Part shown: piece by piece, positions 11,229 to 21,100 of the stretch
Layout: every line of letters starts with the position of its first letter
Numbering within the stretch: the stretch's first letter is position 1
DNA from: Tieghemiomyces parasiticus
Lineage: Eukaryota; Kickxellomycota; Dimargaritomycetes; Dimargaritales; Dimargaritaceae
Direction of reading: 5' to 3'
DNA: 64,000 nt
Assembly: GCA_027575765.1 (NCBI GenBank)
Contig: JANBPT010000119.1
Span: 1-64,000, forward strand
Made by a program: the position numbers and the translations under genes
Notes under the pieces: model-generated
Database searches by the model: none
Told to the model about the DNA's origin: nothing
The model's input: the letters and a program-made list of their open reading frames with translations, nothing else

Positions 11229-11700
11229 ATGTCCAATCTCACTTCGGACTGTCTTCGGGCCGAAGGTAAGTGACCTCTCGCCTTCTCTATCACTTGGGTA
11301 GACAGAATTGTTACAAGGGAGGTTGTTGAGTCGCCTTATCTTTCGCCTCACCCATTTTCACAGAGCTGACCAGTGTCCAATTGCGCATTCCCTGCGCACC
11401 AAAGTCTACAATTTTAAAGTCCCCAACGGACGAATACACTGCCCCTCCGTGTTTGTATCTCTCTCATCATCCCCCCTTCCGTGTTCGCCCCCCCCCTTCT
11501 CTCTCTCTTCACCATCTGCCTGTGCTGTAGACCGCATCGTTTTCATTGACCTGGCTACAAACGAAGAGCATAAAGGTCAAGTGGTTATCGCCAACCCCGA
11601 GGCCGACGTGTTAGGAATCTACATGATATATCAATTCGAGGTACGTCGCTACACCTACAGCGGTATTAAAGTACTTAGCAAGGACGACGACTACGAATGA
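11229..11700 (+). CDS. Small three-exon gene, unknown function
   Basis: Spliced model: 11229-11265, 11364-11450 and 11531-11700, giving 97 residues. Exon 1 reads MSNLTSDCLRAE and ends at a perfect GTAAGT donor. Exon 2 follows CCATTTTCACAG, and exon 3 follows a CT-rich tract ending GCTGTAG. Both introns are in phase 1, and the donor of intron 2 is GTTTGT. Exon 3 encodes a compact acidic tail (RIVFIDLATNEE ... LSKDDDYE) ending in a TGA followed by an A-rich stretch. Conserved-looking features are a VQLRIPC segment, an IVFID strand and the DDDYE terminus. No signal peptide or membrane segment is visible. I do not recognise the family. The fit of frame, donor and acceptor signals is the main support. 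Confidence 0.45.
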
Positions 11701-12934
11701 GTCGACTTTTCATCCTGATAAAAAAAGTAAAATAACAGAAACAAAGATATAATGGGTTTTCCACAACCCCACTCGACCACATTCTATTTCGACAGCCGGC
11801 TGTACTTTTGACGCAGTTCTCAGATTTGCGCCGGAATAAATACACGGTAAACGTTGACGGATTACCCTAAAATAACCCGAGAGATTTTCTTCACGTTGGT
11901 GGCAAAGATATAGCAGCACGGGTAGCCGGAAAAAGCATATATATATATATAATACTGTGGGGTTCCCCACTTGACGGTCGAAGAGAGGTCAAGCCATCGT
12001 CCCCCTACCTAGCATGGATGGCCAGGAAGAAACTTTACCAAGGATTTGATCAGCCTCTATTACTATGCCTTTATGATACTCCTCCTCCCCTTAATTAGCA
12101 GCGCACATTGGCTTCCGTTGTTGCACTGCCCACATTCCGTAATCACCAGCTTTGCCGGAGAGCGGCAACTCGCTCCGATAAAGCTCAACACTGTCCGTTC
12201 GGACCATTCCTCTCTACGATTACCACCTTCTCCTCCTCATCCTTCATTGCTACTTCGGCCACCCAGCGCAATAAAGAAACGGCCATTAGCCTATTTAGGG
12301 TTAGCTAGGCGGCTCGGCTCTATGGCTACATATTCGGCCTCGAGTGCCAAGTTTTCGGCTTCCCAACTCTTCGCCAATCTTCCCATACCGTGTCCTGACG
12401 TTTGCAGTAAACGTTAATTTCCCTCACCCACCGGGTTCTGTCCGTTGGTGAGAGATACGGCAGAAGTAGCTTTCTCAAGAGTCCTCTCACCTACCAGGTT
12501 GTAGGCCAATATATATTATAGAGGTAAGAGCTTATCACACCGAAACGAAGCCTTAGCTGGCCGGGTAGGGCCGTCTACATATAGATGCAGGAAAACATGA
12601 GCATGGATATAAACTTAAGACTCCAGAAGATACCATGTAAGAACAAGGGCATTCTTCCGGAGTAAAGCGGCTACTGCTGAATAGGCTCAAGGACGATACG
12701 GCATTGTAAAATAAATAGAAAATCAACCGGTCCGTAGCCGACCACACTAAATCGGCTAATGAGCCAAGTAAGTGGGATGGATGAAATATACTGGCTACCT
12801 CTGACCCGAACTGGATTAACATGGAAGCTTAGAGTCCCGAATAAGATGATGGACGAACAGGAGAGAAGGCAAGGAAGAAAGGTAACCTCCAGACCTAACC
12901 CCCCCCCCTCTCTCTCACAAGGCAAGTGGAATAC
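11701..12934. other. Intergenic
   Basis: No supported gene. It holds an (AT)n run at 11937-11952. A TTG-started frame at 12046-12417 has no ATG at its head and no recognisable product. The right end is the 3' flank of the minus-strand Nudix gene. Confidence 0.45.
11937..11952. repeat. (AT)n microsatellite
   Basis: Uninterrupted alternating AT run of about 16 bp. Confidence 0.8.
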
Positions 12935-14396
12935 CTACGAGGCAAATGACGGGCCTGGGAAGGGCGGGGACCGGTGTAAGCTAGCGATAATCTCGAGGTA
13001 ATCTGGTTCGTTTTCCGGGGTTATGAGGGCGTGGCGAACCATGAAATCGATAGCCAGAAGGGCACTGTTGGGTTTGAACTCGCCGGCCAAGAGTTTGGCC
13101 CGCAGTTCGTCCATATCCATCAGGTAGAAGGCCTGCACCTCGCCGTCGCAGGGGCGCAGCGGGTAGTCGGCCGGAATCTCGAGGTCGAAGGCAAACTGGA
13201 CCTCGGGTTGCATCCCCCGCACGGTGGACGAGTAGTAGGTCACGGTACCGACCGGCTGCGCCCGCATCGCAATGGTCGCTGGTAGGCTGGCTTCCTCGTG
13301 GCACTCCTTGATGACGGACCCCAGGACGCCATCGCCGAAGGTGATGCCGCCGGCCACCTGGTCAGGGAATCCAACCCGGAAAAAAAAGGGGGGCGGTTGG
13401 GTGAGAGTGGTGCAAAGCGGTGGTTAGAGAGGGTGCGGTCGATTGGTGGCTGGGCTGTAGTACCTAAGTGTCACACACACATACATCCACTCCAATAGCC
13501 ACTAGGACATTCGGGTTGACCTAAACAATCCTCGGCGAAAATGCCGCCACGTTAAATCGTACTCCGATAACTTACCACGTTATCCAGCATGGACGGGTAG
13601 GTGGGCTTGGTGGCGCTCCGGCGGGCAATCCACATCCGCAGGGCACCGTCCGGTGTGCGGTGGTAGCCATTAACATGGACGCCGTACGTCATGATACCAA
13701 AAATAGGCGTGGCGGCACGTTCCATGGTAAACGCCGCACGTTTAGGGTAAGTGTCCTCGCCATATACGGGGAGCTGCTCGTTACGCCAGCCTAGGGAGTT
13801 TCAGCCACAAGCGCGAGTCAAGCGAACAGTTGGTTAAGGTGATTAACGGGTTAGATTCAACTTATTGGTCCGAGGGTACCGTATGTCAACGAGCGGCCAC
13901 TCTGGCATCTCTCTTCTTCTTCTCCTCCTCCTCCCCCTTTAACTCAGCCGTTCCTAGCTGCCTTACCTTCCAAACAAGGAAAGAATCCACTGGCACGCAG
14001 GGCCAGGATGAACTGGTGGAAGACCCGCGTACGCTCTTCGAACGACTTGAGGTGGTTGGCTAGCAAAACCTTGGCGTAGTATTCACCCACTCCCAGTAGA
14101 GGCTCGCTGTCGGCCTCAAGCTCGACGGGCTGGTGGGTTTCCGGAGTATCCCGATGAGCGGTGAAAAACTCGAAGGGTACATCGGACGCCGAGGTAAACT
14201 TCTGGGCCGTACGCAGAAAGGCCGGTACGAAAGCGGCATCGATGTAGCCGATGAGACGTTCCTGGTCGCGGTCCACCGTACGAAAGGTGAACGGCACCGG
14301 TCGCTCGTCCTCGGTGGGGTACTCTTTGGTGGTGAACGGGTACGTCACATTGTCGCAGGCCTGGCAGACCTCGAGAAGGTTAGCAAACTCGCCCAT
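12935..14396 (-). CDS. Nudix hydrolase of the DUF4743 / thiamine-diphosphate type
   Basis: Three exons on the minus strand: 14396-13967, 13790-13576 and 13357-12935, with strong donors (GTAAGG, GTAAGT) and phases 1 and 0, giving 355 residues. The N-terminal half, starting MGEFANLLEVCQACDN, resembles the DUF4743 domain that precedes Nudix in this family. The middle includes FGIMTYGVHVNGY and MWIARRSATKPTYP, a segment typical of the group (compare S. cerevisiae YJR142W and Arabidopsis NUDT20/24). The Nudix box follows at about 218-240: GGITFGDG then KECHEEA (232-237). The usual RE appears as KE and the usual GE as GD. Relatives hydrolyse damaged thiamine diphosphate analogues; that activity is inferred by family. 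The last residues PSFAS show no peroxisomal signal. Confidence 0.85.
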
Positions 14397-14570
14397 GCGG
14401 ATAGAGGTGGCGAGTTAGAAAGACGGGAGGGGGAGGAATGTAGGAATGTTGAGAGGCAGGGGTGGTGGAGAGTACGTTGAACAAAAGGAGGTAATTAGCG
14501 CGAATAGGCCACCAGGTGGAAACAGTTTATACGGGTGGTGTGTTGTCACCGTCAAGGGGCCAGTATAGAG

Positions 14571-14580
14571 GCTATATAGA
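14571..14580 (-). promoter_or_regulatory. TATA-like box, Nudix gene
   Basis: The near-palindromic CTATATAG is about 180 bp upstream of the start codon at 14396. Spacing resembles other TATA-start distances in the window. Confidence 0.3.
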
Positions 14581-14984
14581 TTGGAGGGGGCAGAACACGG
14601 AAGGCCAGGTGCACGCGTAAAAAAAATATGCCAAGTATGTGAACATGGGACTACTCTGTCCTGACTGGCTCAGAGGGTGATGGAGGTAGGGAGCTGCACG
14701 AGGGTTCATTGCTTAGCGGCAGCGGGACATATCGGCGCATCCGTCCTCCCATTGGAAGAGTGAGCGTATGGGCCGGGCGGGTGACTTTGGAAGGGGGCGG
14801 GGGGTTGCCGAGAGAGCGTGGGGGCCACCGAGGCCCAGCAACAGTCTTGGTCACGGTGGGGCCGCGTCAGCCCTCTCCCTCTCTCCGGCCTGACCCGTCC
14901 GCCGGGTTCCGCCGCATTATACTGATCGCCAGAAAAGTGGCATGGACCTGGCAGTCCAGATGGCGGTGTACTTAGGGGGGCAGG

Positions 14985-15060
14985 TCTCGACTGCCCCGGC
15001 CCTTGGTCATGCATGAAGGATGCACGATCCTAGAGCCATTGAACTACGACGATCCCACTT
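14985..15060 (-). other. tRNA-like fragment, probably non-functional
   Basis: On the minus strand TAGTTCAATGG matches the tRNA A box. The D stem GTTC/GGAT pairs with wobble, and GTGCA/TGCAT can form a five-pair stem around the seven-base loop TCCTTCA. Position 33 of that loop would be C instead of the near-universal T. A possible T arm (GGCAG-TCGAGAC-CTGCC) lacks the usual TTC start. No 3' acceptor strand pairs with the 5' end. It looks like a tRNA relic or chance similarity. Confidence 0.25.
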
Positions 15061-15693
15061 CTGGATCAAGGCACTTTCTTTAACTTACTACACACGCATA
15101 TGCATGTATATAGAGAGAGAGCCTTGGAAATGGAATCAGTACTTGTGTAGGGGGTGCTTAAAGTCTCCACCGCATTGCTACAGTTGGATACGGCGAGTGA
15201 TATCATTTTAATGTTCCTAGTCGAAAGTGACGGGAAAGAAGTGGTAAATCAGGTAGCAGCATGGGCGCTCGTGCTAATCTCTGCGGTACCTGGGTGACTG
15301 TTTACTGACCATTGGGATGTAGATTTAATTAGGTGCTGTCCAGCACGGCTGAAGGTGACATGACTGAAACTGAATAGCCTGGAGGAGGAGTCCGAAATAC
15401 CCGGAATGTAGGCACGAGCCACGCAGTATCCGGCATATCAGTTCCGGTGGAATGTGTACATACTCTTTGATTTTTCAAAGCGGGTAAACCCTCGCCCAGA
15501 AATGTAGATGAAGAGACTGGGCGATCAGGGTCTCTGGAAAATACATGTATGTAATTGAGGAAAGGCCGGGAGGGAGGGGGATGGAACTATCCAAGCTAGG
15601 GCTATCACATTCGGCGAGATACACCAAGGTAGGAATGAGGCTTTGACAGTAAGCGTAGGCGAGCGATGTGTGCTTTATTTTCAATATTCATTA

Positions 15694-15776
15694 AAATGAA
15701 GCCGGGCTTCCCGCTAGTATTCTGTAGCATTAGGGCCACCCGGGCTTTACGTAAACCTGGTAGCCCAGGTTTCATT
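15694..15776. repeat. Imperfect inverted repeat (foldback)
   Basis: Left arm AATGAAGCCGGGCTTCC (15695-15711) pairs with right arm GGTAGCCCAGGTTTCATT (15759-15776), with about three mismatches. The loop contains the palindrome TTTACGTAAA and another CCCGGGCTT block, so several alternative hairpins are possible. No transposase is near. It could be a MITE-like remnant. Confidence 0.5.
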
Positions 15777-16493
15777 CCAGTCCATTGCCAAAAGGGACCA
15801 CTGCCCTTGGGCATCAATGTCGATCAAAAGTGTCAGCATGAGCTGGGCTTTCTCTTGGTTGGTTTAACACCACCACCACTTGCACACTGGTTTCTCGGAC
15901 CTTAGGACGACTTGACGCTTTCGGTCACGAGGCAGCTGCCATGGTCGATAGCCCGACTGGAACACGGTCTAATCAAGTAGTAGCAGGAAAAGTGTATTCG
16001 ATCTACCTTTAAAGGCGGCTACAGAGGCGAGCTGGGCCAGTCTAGATTACGCCATTGTGGCCGGTACAATGATGTGAGTGTGTTAAGACCTGGCTACCGA
16101 TCGGGTCCACTTTAACTCCATCATGTAATAATAACCGTTATTCGGTCAGTACTCTTGATTATGTATTTATTGACTTATGAGTTGAGTTAATGTGGCAGGT
16201 AAAGTTCACTTCGGCACCGGTGGTACTTATTAAGGGAGATTAGGTATATAGCAGGCTGCGCCATTTGGGTTGGACGCGGATGGGTAGGGAATTGGGGCTA
16301 GCAAGGAAGCCTTAAATGCGATGTGCAAGAGGGGAAGGGTGGGCAATGCTTGTGTACAAATAGTGCGAGGAAGTAGAGGGAGAGGGGGAGAAAAAAAAAG
16401 GAAAGTGCAGCGGGTAACGGAGCGGAGAGGTAGACCGATAAGGGGCGACGAGCCAGTCGAAGGGTGACCACCAAAGTCTAGAGGGGGACCAGC

Positions 16494-18029
16494 TTAGCGG
16501 CAAAGGGATGGACGTGACGGTTCGGCTGGACCGGGCAGCAGAATGGATCGTAGAGAGGGCAGGCTGATAGGAGGTCCGCTGATGGTGTTGCGGCGCTGCA
16601 GATCGTGGCGGGTACGCGGCAGGGTGGTGGTGGTGGTGGCAGCAGAGCTGTTACCCTGGTCGTTCTCGGATGCGGGGCTCAAGGGCTGCGTGAGGAGCGG
16701 GGCCAGTTGGACCCAGCCAGCACCGTTCATCTTACCGCGCACGGGCGACGAAGCTGTCTCTTTGTCTTGGACATAGGTAGCTGCGGTAGCTAGCATGTCG
16801 AAAGGATCGCCGCCATTACCACTACCACTACCGGCCAAGGGTGTGGAGGTTCCCGGGGTAGCGCACAGGGGTGGGGTGACGAGCGACGCGGACCGCATGC
16901 GCCCGGTTTCGCTAAGCCCAGCTGGGTTGGACCGCTTGGCTGTGTGCACGGGCCAGGGGGTTGTGGCGGTGGCTCGAGTCGGAGAAGCGAAATCCGGGTG
17001 GTGTGCGCCGGGACTGGCCAGTGGGGAGACCAGGTGCGGATGATGCTCGTACGGTGGGCATTCGATGGGATGCGGAAAAGGCATGGCCGCGGTCCCGCTA
17101 TAGCCTGATGACGAGTAATATGGCGGGTAGTCCGGGGAGTGAGGCGAGGAAGAGCCCGGAGTTGGATAGGATGTCGGGTGGTGGCGGTGCTGACTGTAGT
17201 GGTAGCCGTGGGGCGGCATTGGTAAAGGGGCTGGCCGATGAGAGGGGTGTGAGTGCAGCGGTCCGGCGTGGAACGTAGGGGACAGGGATAGGGCGCCAAA
17301 GGCTGGCGTGGGGACGGGTGGGACGGGCGGTTTTGCTGGACCGCCCACGGCGTAGGGAACGCCACGGGGCCCTCCGACGGAGTGACTCCCCCGGCGGGTA
17401 CGGAGGGGCCCGTTGGCGAGAGGTAAGACTCGAACGGCCGGCGCCGCACGGTACGGCGAAACTGCGTGCGGGTGGTGCGGGGCCAGTGGTGGGTGCGGGT
17501 TACGGTACCCACGTTGGGATTGGCTCATGGCGGCGCCGCCCGTTTTGGACTGGTCGCAGCTCACGATAGGTACAAACTGGTAGGCCATGCCGATCCCGGC
17601 GTCCGAAATGGAGCGGCAGCGCCCGTGGCGGGCCTGTTCGCCCTGGTACCGCAAGGCCTGGGCGTTAGCCCGTTCACGATTGACCTTGGCCCGGCGGTTT
17701 TGGAACCAGACCTGGATGTCGCGGTTTGTCATATGCAGCCTCTTAGACAGGTCCTCCCGGATTTCGTAGTTGGGTGTGTCCGTCTGGGCGAACACCTCCG
17801 TAAGCAGCTTGAGTTGCTCCTCCGTGATCTTGCGACGCTTGGGCTTAGCTGGTGAGCCTGGGACGGCCGGGTAGGTGTAGTGGGCGACGGGGGCCAGGGT
17901 GGGGAGGGAGGCCGCCGTGGTTTGTTCCGTCGTCGCGGGGGAGGTTGGTTCTGACTTTGCAAGTGCCTCAGGGTTGAGTAGGTCAGCAAGGGGCGACCCC
18001 GACTGGGATGGAGATGTCTTTGCCTGCAT
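16494..18029 (-). CDS. Homeodomain transcription factor
   Basis: A single uninterrupted frame of 511 residues. The homeodomain spans about residues 62-121. It opens with the basic PKRRKITEEQ, continues through helices 1 and 2 (LTEVFAQTD, REDLSKRLHM), and ends in recognition helix 3 with IQVWFQNRRAKV, including the invariant W, F, N and R. The N-terminal 60 residues are Ser/Thr/Ala-rich. The long C-terminal tail is rich in Pro, His, Ser and Gly and predicted disordered, usual for fungal homeodomain regulators. It should act in the nucleus. The type is a typical 60-residue homeodomain, not the three-residue-extended (TALE) class. The target genes are unknown. A G-rich tandem repeat lies 70-100 bp upstream of the ATG. 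Confidence 0.88.
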   Translation of the reverse strand: MQAKTSPSQSGSPLADLLNPEALAKSEPTSPATTEQTTAASLPTLAPVAHYTYPAVPGSPAKPKRRKITEEQLKLLTEVFAQTDTPNYEIREDLSKRLHMTNRDIQVWFQNRRAKVNRERANAQALRYQGEQARHGRCRSISDAGIGMAYQFVPIVSCDQSKTGGAAMSQSQRGYRNPHPPLAPHHPHAVSPYRAAPAVRVLPLANGPLRTRRGSHSVGGPRGVPYAVGGPAKPPVPPVPTPAFGALSLSPTFHAGPLHSHPSHRPAPLPMPPHGYHYSQHRHHPTSYPTPGSSSPHSPDYPPYYSSSGYSGTAAMPFPHPIECPPYEHHPHLVSPLASPGAHHPDFASPTRATATTPWPVHTAKRSNPAGLSETGRMRSASLVTPPLCATPGTSTPLAGSGSGNGGDPFDMLATAATYVQDKETASSPVRGKMNGAGWVQLAPLLTQPLSPASENDQGNSSAATTTTTLPRTRHDLQRRNTISGPPISLPSLRSILLPGPAEPSRPSLCR

Positions 18030-18098
18030 GGCTGAAGGTTATGAAAGGGGAAGGTCGCGGGGGTGGGGGGCCCAAAGTTGGCAAAACGAAAGGGGAGT

Positions 18099-18129
18099 GG
18101 GAAGTAGGGGGAAGTAGGGGGAAGTAGGG
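18099..18129 (+). promoter_or_regulatory. G-quadruplex-capable tandem repeat upstream of the homeobox gene
   Basis: Three tandem copies of the 10-mer GAAGTAGGGG give four G-runs of at least three (99-101, 107-111, 117-121, 127-129 after 18000) separated by AAGTA loops. This matches the G3-N1-7 quadruplex pattern on the plus strand, which is the template strand of the homeobox gene. It lies 70-100 bp before the start codon. Function is inferred from pattern only. Confidence 0.45.
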
Positions 18130-21100
18130 ATTGAGAGGTGATAGATAAAGGGACGTCCAAGGTGTGCTCGACCTACCCAGTCGAGGTAGAGTTATCGAAG
18201 GCCAATGCCGGAGTGGTGGACGGTATGAAGAGCTAAACCCGGGGGGGTACAGGACCGATAAATGAAGCGTGCAGTAGGCCACGCTGTGAGAGTCTGATAA
18301 GTTGGAGTACTGGTGAAGTTGGGCGGGTGGCTTGGCCCGGATGAGGAGTACGCGACTGCAAGGTTAGGCCTGAGAACAGCGAGGCTAGAGTTTTCGCCGA
18401 CAAAAGGATTATATCAAATTGGGTAATCCGGTGGGAACGGGGACAGGTAATAGGGTTGGCGTGGCCAGCGTGACGGGTGTAGAAAGGGGTAATGTAATAT
18501 AGTTATGTGGTTCCAAGTGGCAAAGCAATAGCAAATGGTTACCCCGTCCGAGTGCGGGTAGCAGCGTGCACACAAGCAAAAACGACAGGAAGGAGCAGAA
18601 GTCAAAATGGCACAGGAATAGCTTGGGAAAAAAAAGACAGGACTAACTTAACTGGCAAGCGTGGCCGGGAGGGGCGGACGGCATAGCTTATATATCCCAC
18701 CGGACAGGCGAGCCATTATACGTTTAGGGGTGGGTGCGTAGGTGTGGAAAGGTGGTGGAGAAAGGGGAGAGAGCGTAATGGGAAACCAGGGTGCCTGACA
18801 GGTATGGGGGAGGGAAGAAAAAGAAGAACAAAAGTAGGGACACTGAACAATTTCAGTCAGTCGCATAGCGCATAGAAGGCAAGCGGGAGACAGGACCCTT
18901 TAGTCATGCCGTACGCTTTTTGTCCTCCGCCGCGTTCCATTGGGAGCTAGCGGCATTTACGCACCTGCCTTCTATTTCCAATTTATTTTCCCACACGCAT
19001 TGGTTACTACTTAGTGACATTTATCGACTCTGGAGTACGTCTATGCGTCTTCTGACGTGAGGAGGACATTTCGGAGAATCCCTCGGACTGCGGCTGTCGG
19101 ACCCTGTTTTATCGAGCCAATGGCCGGAAGAAAGTCCCGGGTGGTAACAGTGGCAGCGAGCCTGGGTCGATAGGTGGTGAAATCGCTTAATTAGCGTATA
19201 GGACAGTGGGGGAGAGGGGTTCTGTCGATAAGGGAAGTGACGGATTCGTCGGTCGGTCGCAGCGGATAAACTAGCAGCCCAAGGGGCTGATTGCCATGCC
19301 GAAAGGGGTATTTGAATTGAGTTTTCGGTACAAAAGGGTCGGGGCGAGGGGCGGCAAGACAAAAGGATGAGGGGGGAGGGAACGACTCACGGTGACGATA
19401 GTAGAGGTAGGAGAGCAGTTGCCATTCGATTCGGTGTTAGACCTAGCCGGGGCGATTTCGCGCCTTCCGACCACCCACCCCGCTCGACCAGTGTCCTCAA
19501 AGAGCCGGTAGCAACTCTATCATCAATCCAGTAGACCGGTCCCACTGCCGTTTAGTGCTGGCCACGCGAGCTGCATGCTGGTTGGGGATTTGCACTGTGG
19601 CCACCCGTCAAGTCCCCCCCTTAACGCCGAGCACCAGGACATCTCCCTAGCCACACACGCGACTTCCTTTGGACAAGGAACCATGTCATGTGTCCGGGCT
19701 CAACTGCGTTTCCGGAAGGGGGGGCCGGCAGGCCTAGTCGTCATTACTCTTCCTCCTGTCTTCTCCTTAGCCGCAAGGGGGGACGGCGGTTGTGGGTGGA
19801 CTTTAGGTATGCAGCGGTCGCCTTCACCGGCCGACTATGTGCTTTGATGAGACTGGCGAGGTTATTGTGCGCAATACATGTTGTCGCCGTAATGGCCACG
19901 GTACAGGTGGGACAGCCAGCCTGATGGTGATGTATTAGCCAATCCCCAAAGTCTAAGAGTTGGCAGGCGAATCCATATTCTCCGCCAATGCCTGGTTAAG
20001 GCAAACTTCGATAAGGAATTTCGGCGAGAGGACGAGAAGCGACGGATAACGACAGTAAGTCACGAGCTCTAATAGAACGCTGTTCCATAACAGGCCGGCG
20101 GGCCTGATTTTACTCACGGCGGCCGGACATTGATTGGGCAGCCCCTTCTTACCGTGTAGGGAGCCTGAATTAATGGATTGCCACGCGTGAGTGGACCATA
20201 CGTAACTAGGCTACTTAAGGGCCATCCCCACCCAGGCTACAATGCCGCGTCTGGGGGGGGGGTTGCCAATCCATTCTGACAACGCAGTCGGGTTCACCAC
20301 CGGCTTAATCGTACTATTCGCAGCCCAACTAATCCACCGGCCTCGGTGGCCCTCCCTGCCCATATAATAGCGTTCGATTTACAAAGGGATGGCTTGCGGG
20401 GCAACTGTGGGTAGGCTGGGGTTGACTTTCCTGAATGAGAATCGATTGCCGCAAGGGAACGAAGCAAAACGGGGCACCCCTCCCAAATTTACCCGGCCAC
20501 TCCGTTGACCCGTCTTTCGTGTGTGTGCCCAATCCAGTATCAGTCCCAATTATTCGTTCCCTCTCCGAGAAAACCGGTGGCTTATCCTTCTTTGTTTGCT
20601 CAGTGCGGCATTCGCGCGCAGACCAGAGGCACCGGGCGCTACAAGTCACTTCGGAGAGTCGATATGGGACCTACTGCCCTGCAGTTGTGCCATCCCCAGA
20701 CATATCCCGGTCCCCACTACTGACTCTCGATTACTGGCCCTGGTGACGAGTCCCAGTGGTTAAGCCCCTTCACACTGACAAAGATTACCCAGAAACGACT
20801 TGCCATGGTATTGTGTCAGCCTCCGTGTGCTCTGGGCTACGGTGGTCGCATCGCCTAAACTGTCGGTAATTAACCAGGACCTTCGCTGGCAAGTCGATAA
20901 ATGAGGTAGGGGTGGTCAAGGGGTGGACGGGTTGCTAGGGCTGGGTGTAAAGTGGGGCGGTCGGGGGGATGGCTGAAGGAGCCGCTGACCAGGCTTGCTT
21001 TTCCGTCGGCCAAGCGCCCGTCCTGCACGGTGGCGGGCCCTGACATGGCCGCTACGCCGCAATCATCATGGCCCAACACACCTTGCCCACCCACCAACCA

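Larger units (their letters stand above)
14581..16493. other. Intergenic between the Nudix and homeobox genes
   Basis: No protein-coding gene supported. It contains a tRNA-like fragment (14985-15060) and an imperfect inverted repeat (15694-15776), listed separately. Frames at 14706-15014 on both strands are GC-rich shadows. Confidence 0.45.

Noticed and set aside
12046..12417. 123-codon frame with a hydrophobic N-terminus that looks like a signal peptide
   Set aside because: It begins at TTG, not ATG, and the downstream part is low-complexity Pro/Ser; no homologue recognised.
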